From positions 1 through 11,342 of the forward strand of contig JAISWA010000075.1 in NCBI GenBank assembly GCA_031271275.1: a stretch of 11,342 nucleotides of DNA, written 5' to 3'. The notes under the pieces were generated by a model. That model saw only the letters and a list, made by a program, of their open reading frames with translations. It searched no databases and was not told the DNA's origin. This document shows positions 6,589 to 11,342 of the stretch, one piece after another (within the stretch, counting starts at the first letter, position 1; each line of letters begins with the position of its first letter). The translations under genes were made by a program, and so were the position numbers. This stretch comes from Clostridiales bacterium. Its GTDB lineage: Bacteria > Bacillota > Clostridia > Lachnospirales > WQUN01.

Positions 6589-6721
6589 TTACTCTTTCTG
6601 GCTAAATTTCGCATCGTGCGCGATATATTCTCTCGCAATCTCGGAGATACCACCCAACAACAAACAGCAAGAGCGCTTGCTCTATACTCTCAATATCGTC
6701 GCGAGTTATGGCTCGAAGGTT
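6589..6721 (-). pseudogene. Frameshifted protein remnant upstream of the 169-residue gene
   Basis: After a stop, one frame reads NLRAITRDDIESIEQALLL from 6721. A second frame then reads LLLGGISEIAREYIAHDAKF and SQKE before a stop at 6589-6591. The two pieces join sensibly if one frameshift is assumed near the LLL stretch, giving a protein-like tail of about 45 residues that ends 20 bases before the next gene's ATG. No start codon or ribosome binding site serves it. I do not recognise the family. It may be the very C-terminus of a decayed toxin or a separate small gene. Confidence 0.35.
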
Positions 6722-6789
6722 TCAACATAAGATTAATCCATATTAGGTTGTTTTACAAAACTATCGTGAATAAACCAATACAACCTTTC

Positions 6790-6900
6790 TCAAAAACTAC
6801 GACATTGGGAGCAGACATAGGCACCGCCTTTTGCGCCTGCATATCCTCCAATCCAACCTCCTGTTGAAGTTGCTACTGAGGTAATAGTGGCATTTCGTCC
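6790..6900 (-). pseudogene. Glycine-rich tail remnant resembling a polymorphic/LXG-type toxin
   Basis: Directly after an in-frame stop (6901-6903) the minus strand encodes GRNATITSVATSTGGWIGGY, continuing AGAKGGAYVCSQCRSF to a stop at 6790. The pattern of small residues and GxxxG-like spacing (TGGWIGGYAGAKGGA) matches the glycine-zipper region commonly found near the C-terminus of secreted polymorphic toxins in Firmicutes. After AKGGA it loses that character, so the copy is broken at both ends. A coupled DUF4176 gene downstream supports a type VII secretion context. Assignment is by pattern only. Confidence 0.45.
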
Positions 6901-6903
6901 TTA

Positions 6904-7223
6904 AGTATATCAAAACGCGTTCATGCGTTTGACGCGGACAGCGACGCCAAAATTTCAAAAAAATTATTAAAAAAACGCTTTTTAAAGAGGCAGATAATAA
7001 TTATAAAAGTATTTATTACTATTTATGAAGCTATTTATTGCATTTAAAGAGTGCTTTTTGCAATGCATATAAAAATATCATAGCATATAAAACCTATAGG
7101 CATGTATGTTTTATCGGCGTTGCCGTTCAGATTTATTTGCTAAAAACGTCGAATGTAATGGGCGGGAGATGGAGTTAAAATCATAGGCGTTTATAAAAAA
7201 TAAAATTTTGAGAGGATGATTCT
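6904..7223 (+). promoter_or_regulatory. AT-rich promoter/leader of the large secreted protein gene
   Basis: This is a gene-free stretch. It begins with a small hairpin AAACGC-GTTCAT-GCGTTT (6913-6930), then turns strongly AT-rich. A candidate promoter is TTGCAA (7058-7063), 17 bases, TAGCAT (7081-7086), each 4 of 6 to consensus. The 10-mer GCATATAAAA occurs twice (7065-7074 and 7083-7092), and ATTTAT occurs three times between 7011 and 7039. An inverted repeat ATAAAAC (7087-7093) / GTTTTAT (7108-7114) would fall early in the transcript. If that promoter is used, the leader is about 130 bases. I see no match to a c-di-GMP or other riboswitch consensus. The ribosome binding site GAGAGGA lies at 7210-7216, 7-8 bases before the ATG. 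Confidence 0.4.
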
Positions 7224-10200
7224 ATGCGCATCAAAAAAATTTCCGCCTTAAAGAAGCTGAGCTTTTTTATGGCGCTGCTGATGGCGCTGACACTGGTGCC
7301 GGTTGGTACGGCGTTGGCGGCAGCAGACCCGACCATCAGGCTTGTGGAGTTGGGGAACGCGAAAGGCGGAACGAAACCGCTTGCCACTGCATCCGTAACT
7401 TTTAAAAGCACGAACAACGAAGAAGTCAGAGCGCTTGCTTCTGATGGCGAGGGAGCATTTAAGCTTGGCGGCTATTATGATTTTGGCAACCTTACCGTTG
7501 TGCCGCAGGACGCGAACAAGCTTTATTACATTGATACAAGCGTCTACAGCATTTACAACCAGAACTATAACTTTGTGGCTGTCGACACAACAAACGGCGT
7601 AACCGCATGGGTCAACAATGCGAGTCAAAACTCACTGCCAGACCCCTACGAGCTTGAGTTCGTCCGGTTTACCCCGGGCAATTGGATGGTTGATTTGGTG
7701 GTGACGGACAGCGCGGGCGAGCAGGTTCCGCTGGATGAAGTGGCGGACTCGCTTAGTCTCAGCCTGCACATTAATGAGTACCACGACATAGACCCATCTT
7801 CCTACACCGTCCGCGTTACCTCGACCGGCAGCGCCATTTCACTGGACATCGGAAAAATTATAGAGGATACGGTGCTCGGCTCTGCCACCGGAAGTGACGG
7901 CGTTTACCCGATTCGCTCCTACAACAATATTTCCGCTGACCTGACCCTTACCGACCTTGCCGGAAACGAACTGACCGGACATGGCAATGTGAGTCTCTTT
8001 GATTACCTGCGTGATTACGAAAGCGGGCATACGGTAGGGGTTCAATTGAATGATGTGTTTCAGGACCCGGAAAAACCGCTTATGAAGCCGCACGAGTTTA
8101 CCATAGCGTACAACGCGCTTACGGGAAGTTATGACATACCGCTTGACGTTAAAACAGTTACCTATCAGGAAGACGGCAGCCAGGACGCGCAAACGATTAA
8201 CCCCAACGAATATGACGAATACTATGTTCCGGTGTTGGTAAGCGGCACCATTGTAATGACTCCGCAAACTCCCTCGGAAATCTATTCGCGGAGCGGCAGG
8301 AGTCTTGTAACCGCGCCCTCGTATTCTTTCCGGGCGGCGCGCAACGATTGGAGCAGGTTGCATAGTTTTTATCAAATAACCGACGAAACGCACCCGGTCA
8401 CTTTGACCCTCCTCGACGATGAGCTAAACGCTATTGATCTGGAGGGCAAGACCGTTACGGTTAAAACGGCGGTTGGCGGCGTTCCCACAGATAATACGGA
8501 ATTTACCGTTTCGGGCAACCAAATTAAAATAAACGCCGGTCCGCTGATTACGGCGTATATGAAAGATGACGTTAACCAGCCTGTTACATTTAATGTAACC
8601 GTAGACGGGTTATCCGGCGCTTACACGGTTTACGATGGCAACTTACTGGAGATGTATACATCATATTCCCGTGGAAGAATAGATTTAAAAGGAACCGACA
8701 CCCCCGACCCTGACGCGCCGACGGTCACCTTTACCACACAGCCGCAGGCGGTGACTGATGTGGAGGCGGGCAGTATCGCCGGCAGCCTGTTCGCGGAAGC
8801 GGAAGCGTCGGGAACCTCCACGGTATACTACGAGTGGTATGTCAATAACGAACCTTCGCCGGAAGGCAGCGTCTACACCGGCGAACGCGGAAAAACTTTT
8901 ACTTTGCCCGCAAATTTAACCCCCGGCACTTATTACTACTATTGCAAAGCCTCGGCGAGTTTGAGCGGCGTAGCCGGCTACGCCTACAGCGACGCAGCCG
9001 TCGTAAACGTCACCGGTCCGTCGCTTACCTATGCGATTTCAGCGGCGCCGGCTTCCCTTGATTTCGGTACGGTCGTATTGCCCGGCACACCGGCGGAACA
9101 AACCGTCACCGTCACCAACGCGGGCACGGGTATCGTTACGCTTAACACCCCCGCGCTAAGCAACCGCAATTTTGTGCTTTCCCGCGACTTAAACACCAAA
9201 ACGCTGCCCGCGGGCGGTTCCGCAAACTTTAGCGTCCTGCCCGCCGGGGGGCTGCCCGCCGGTTCGTACACAGGCGCGGTTACCGTCTCCGGTTCCAATT
9301 CGGTGAAAAGTATTGAGATTCCGCTGTCATTTAACGTAACGGACAGCGTGGTCATAGGGGACACCGCGGTAAGCGTCTTGCCCAAAACGGCGGCGCTTGA
9401 ACCGGGCGGCGCGCAAAACTTTACCGCGCGGGTTACCGTTTCCGGCGCGCCTGACGAAACAAACGGCGTGGCATGGGAGCTGACCGGCGGGGCTTCGGCG
9501 GACACCCGGCTGACGGAAGTCACCACCGGAAGCGCGCTTCTGGTGGTGGGTTTGGATGAAACCAACCCGTTCGTATATGTAACCGCGAAAGCGGCAAACG
9601 GTTCCTCCGACACCGCAATCGTTACGGTGGACACCGGCGAGGAACCGCCGCCGCCCACTTACCGCATCTCGGCAGCGCCTTCTCATATCAATTTCGGTAA
9701 ACTGACAGCCGGCTACGCGCAGCCCGCCGCGAAAGAAATCGCCGTCACCAACACCGGCACGGGCAATGTTTCGCTTAACGCGCCTGCCGTAAGCGACCGG
9801 TTTGAAACGGCGGCGGCAATGACCCCCACGGAATTGGCGCCAAACGGAACCGCCGCTTTCTCCGTCCGGCCCAAGGCGGGTTTGGCTGCCGGTGTGCACA
9901 CGGGTACCGTTACCGTCACCGGCAGCGACGGCGTGACCGCTTCCGTGAGCCTGACCTTTGAAGTAACTTCCGGCGGAACGGTGGTTCCCCCCGGCCCCGG
10001 CGAAAACAGGCCCACCCCCGGCGGTAACCGTCCTATCGGAAGCGGCAGAAGCGGCGGAGGCGGCGGAAGGCCGCAGCCCAAGCCCCCGGCAAACCCGGTA
10101 TTCGGCGCGTCCAACCCCAAACCGACGTCCGCCCCCGCAACCGCCGCGCGGGATGCGGTAACTTTGCCCGCAAACGGCGGCGCGGTTTCGGTGGAATACA

Positions 10201-11264
10201 CCCTGTCGGGCGGAACCGTAACGGTTTTGCTGCCCAACGCGAAACTGACGGAAATAATCGAAAACGCGGAAGGCGATACCGTCTCCTTCGACTTATCCGG
10301 AATCGAGGGCGCGGGAATCGCGGAACTGCCGAGAACCGCGTTCGGCAGGTTCGCGGACGGGGGACTTTCGGTGGAGATTCTTCTTCCGGAAGGCGCGGTA
10401 ACTTTTGACGAAGCGGCGGCGGCGTCCCTCGCCGAAGCGAGGGGCAGGAACATTTCCGTCTCGTTGGACGGGGCCGATGCTTCCGCTTTAACGGACGCGC
10501 AGCTTGAGGCGGTCGGGGAGGGGGATTTGATCGGTGTCGTGACGGTGCTCGCCGGCGGGAACAAGATAGCCGGTTTCGAAGGCGAAATTACGGTGGAAGT
10601 GCCCTATGAGGGCGAGCTGCCCGTGGAAGTGTATTGGTTAACCGACGACGGCGCTTTGGAAAAAGTAACCGGCGATTACGATGAGGAAACGGGAACCGTG
10701 ACCTTTGCCGCAGCGCCCTATTCCGTTTATGTGATACGCCCCGCGGGGGAAGGTTCCGCCCCCGAACCGCAGGGCGGCGGCGCGGTTGACGCCCCGCCAA
10801 GCGTTGCGCCGCAAACGCCCGCGCGGGAAAGCGCCGCGATAGAAAGCCCCGCGCTGATGTATGTGAACGAAAGCTCCCCGGCTGACGAGTTCGGCGTGCC
10901 GCCGTTTATTTCCCGGTACGCGGGGGACGGCTACAACATCGGGCTGTTATCCCTGCGGGCGTTTACCGACGCGGTCGGCGCTTCCCGCGCCTGGGACGAC
11001 GCCACAAAAACCGTAACGATTACGGGAACCGGCGCAAACGGCGTTCCGGTGACCCTGTCACTGGTCAGCAACGGGACGGAAATCACCGTCAACGGCGTGA
11101 CCCACGACATTGCGGATTACGCGGGCGCGCCAAACCTGCGCGGCTTATGCGCCGCGCTTAACGAAAACGGCTCCGTTTACCTGCCGCTCCGCGCCATATG
11201 CAACGCCTTTGGCATAACCGTCACTTGGGACGAAACAACCGGCTCCGCCGCGCTGTACCGTTAA
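7224..11264 (+). CDS. Large secreted multidomain protein, ASH/Ig-like modules and copper-amine-oxidase-like C-terminal domain
   Basis: Encodes 1346 residues. A Sec signal peptide (1 to about 33: basic MRIKKISALKKL, hydrophobic core, ALA/A site) predicts export. Residues about 34-490 are beta-rich, with many Asp/Thr/Tyr, and not a family I can name. About 495-598 is Ig-like (VTFTTQPQAV to VVNVTGP). About 603-706 and 813-915 are two similar ASH-like (choice-of-anchor-D) modules with shared landmarks ISAAP, FG, VTN.GTG and TGTVTVTGS-type strands. Between them (about 708-803) is a Big-like module. A Pro/Gly linker (about 916-975) leads to an acidic beta domain (about 980-1172) and a second low-complexity linker. 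The end (about 1226-1346) resembles the copper-amine-oxidase N-terminal-like/stalk domain (VYLPLRAICNAFGITVTWD). No LPXTG motif, SLH repeats or C-terminal membrane anchor is present. The likely role is a cell-surface or secreted structural/adhesive protein; the ligand is unknown. A strong terminator follows, suggesting a single-gene transcript. Confidence 0.88.
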   Translation: MRIKKISALKKLSFFMALLMALTLVPVGTALAAADPTIRLVELGNAKGGTKPLATASVTFKSTNNEEVRALASDGEGAFKLGGYYDFGNLTVVPQDANKLYYIDTSVYSIYNQNYNFVAVDTTNGVTAWVNNASQNSLPDPYELEFVRFTPGNWMVDLVVTDSAGEQVPLDEVADSLSLSLHINEYHDIDPSSYTVRVTSTGSAISLDIGKIIEDTVLGSATGSDGVYPIRSYNNISADLTLTDLAGNELTGHGNVSLFDYLRDYESGHTVGVQLNDVFQDPEKPLMKPHEFTIAYNALTGSYDIPLDVKTVTYQEDGSQDAQTINPNEYDEYYVPVLVSGTIVMTPQTPSEIYSRSGRSLVTAPSYSFRAARNDWSRLHSFYQITDETHPVTLTLLDDELNAIDLEGKTVTVKTAVGGVPTDNTEFTVSGNQIKINAGPLITAYMKDDVNQPVTFNVTVDGLSGAYTVYDGNLLEMYTSYSRGRIDLKGTDTPDPDAPTVTFTTQPQAVTDVEAGSIAGSLFAEAEASGTSTVYYEWYVNNEPSPEGSVYTGERGKTFTLPANLTPGTYYYYCKASASLSGVAGYAYSDAAVVNVTGPSLTYAISAAPASLDFGTVVLPGTPAEQTVTVTNAGTGIVTLNTPALSNRNFVLSRDLNTKTLPAGGSANFSVLPAGGLPAGSYTGAVTVSGSNSVKSIEIPLSFNVTDSVVIGDTAVSVLPKTAALEPGGAQNFTARVTVSGAPDETNGVAWELTGGASADTRLTEVTTGSALLVVGLDETNPFVYVTAKAANGSSDTAIVTVDTGEEPPPPTYRISAAPSHINFGKLTAGYAQPAAKEIAVTNTGTGNVSLNAPAVSDRFETAAAMTPTELAPNGTAAFSVRPKAGLAAGVHTGTVTVTGSDGVTASVSLTFEVTSGGTVVPPGPGENRPTPGGNRPIGSGRSGGGGGRPQPKPPANPVFGASNPKPTSAPATAARDAVTLPANGGAVSVEYTLSGGTVTVLLPNAKLTEIIENAEGDTVSFDLSGIEGAGIAELPRTAFGRFADGGLSVEILLPEGAVTFDEAAAASLAEARGRNISVSLDGADASALTDAQLEAVGEGDLIGVVTVLAGGNKIAGFEGEITVEVPYEGELPVEVYWLTDDGALEKVTGDYDEETGTVTFAAAPYSVYVIRPAGEGSAPEPQGGGAVDAPPSVAPQTPARESAAIESPALMYVNESSPADEFGVPPFISRYAGDGYNIGLLSLRAFTDAVGASRAWDDATKTVTITGTGANGVPVTLSLVSNGTEITVNGVTHDIADYAGAPNLRGLCAALNENGSVYLPLRAICNAFGITVTWDETTGSAALYR

Positions 11265-11288
11265 TACGTTTTCATTTCAATTAAAAGC

Positions 11289-11325
11289 GGCCGCGCGAGG
11301 CAGTGATAATCGCGCGGCCATTTTT
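11289..11325 (+). terminator. Intrinsic terminator after the secreted protein gene
   Basis: GGCCGCGCGA (11289-11298) pairs perfectly with TCGCGCGGCC (11310-11319) around an 11-base loop, followed by one A and TTTTT (11321-11325). It starts 25 bases past the stop codon, in ideal position to end the transcript. Confidence 0.9.
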
Positions 11326-11342
11326 ATGTCATAGGAAACTGC

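Noticed and set aside
6460..6867. Plus-strand open frame of 135 codons across the toxin-remnant region
   Set aside because: The minus strand carries better protein-like signals (the 169-residue gene and the glycine-rich remnant) over the same bases, and this frame has no clear ribosome binding site.
5681..6951. 11-bp direct repeat GCGACGCCAAA at 5681-5691 and 6941-6951 as possible attachment sites flanking the island
   Set aside because: The match does not extend beyond 11 bases, several such pairs are expected by chance in a window of this size, and no integrase or transposase is present.
7094..7223. Riboswitch in the leader of the secreted protein gene
   Set aside because: No consensus elements of c-di-GMP or other familiar riboswitch classes were found, only short AT-rich inverted repeats.
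9713..10564. Minus-strand open frame of 283 codons opposite the secreted protein gene
   Set aside because: It mirrors Pro/Gly/Ala-rich coding sequence, has low-complexity Pro/Ser/Val composition and no supported start. The plus-strand gene explains the DNA.

Overview
The window looks like a chromosomal segment of a member of the Clostridia (Firmicutes), probably a gut-type or environmental anaerobe with a moderately GC-rich genome. The basis is strong GGAGG-type ribosome binding sites, a large secreted protein with a copper-amine-oxidase-like stalk domain, an RRNPP-type peptide-responsive regulator, a DUF4176 gene of the kind found in type VII secretion (LXG) loci, and a very large STAND NTPase of a type common in clostridial genomes. 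No RNA gene, CRISPR array or complete insertion sequence is visible.

Region 1 (about 1-5600) holds three genes that appear to form one unit. A 1360-residue NACHT/STAND ATPase with a C-terminal beta-propeller runs leftward (87-4169). A 253-base intergenic region with nested dyads separates it from a divergent gene for a 43-residue secreted-peptide precursor (4423-4554, +). That gene meets, tail to tail with only 6 bases between stop codons, a leftward gene for a helix-turn-helix/TPR regulator (4561-5478, -). The peptide plus TPR regulator resembles a cell-to-cell signalling pair. A strong intrinsic terminator for the peptide transcript lies inside the regulator's coding sequence, and a perfect inverted repeat overlaps the regulator's putative -10 box. 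The inference worth testing is that the pair controls itself and the adjacent STAND protein, a family in which several members are anti-phage sensors.

Region 2 (about 5530-6950) is intergenic and degraded material. First comes a cluster of palindromic repeat units upstream of the regulator, then an AT-richer island. On the minus strand the island carries, in transcription order, a broken glycine-rich tail resembling the end of a polymorphic toxin, a second frameshifted remnant, an intact 169-residue gene of unknown function, and a translationally coupled 54-residue DUF4176 protein lacking its C-terminal half. This reads as the remains of a type VII/LXG toxin locus with a possible orphan immunity gene.

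Region 3 (about 6950-11342) is an AT-rich promoter/leader followed by one large secreted protein gene (7224-11264, +). The product has a signal peptide, beta-rich N-terminal modules, Ig-like modules, two copies of an ASH-like module, a Pro/Gly linker and a C-terminal copper-amine-oxidase-like domain. A strong intrinsic terminator follows.
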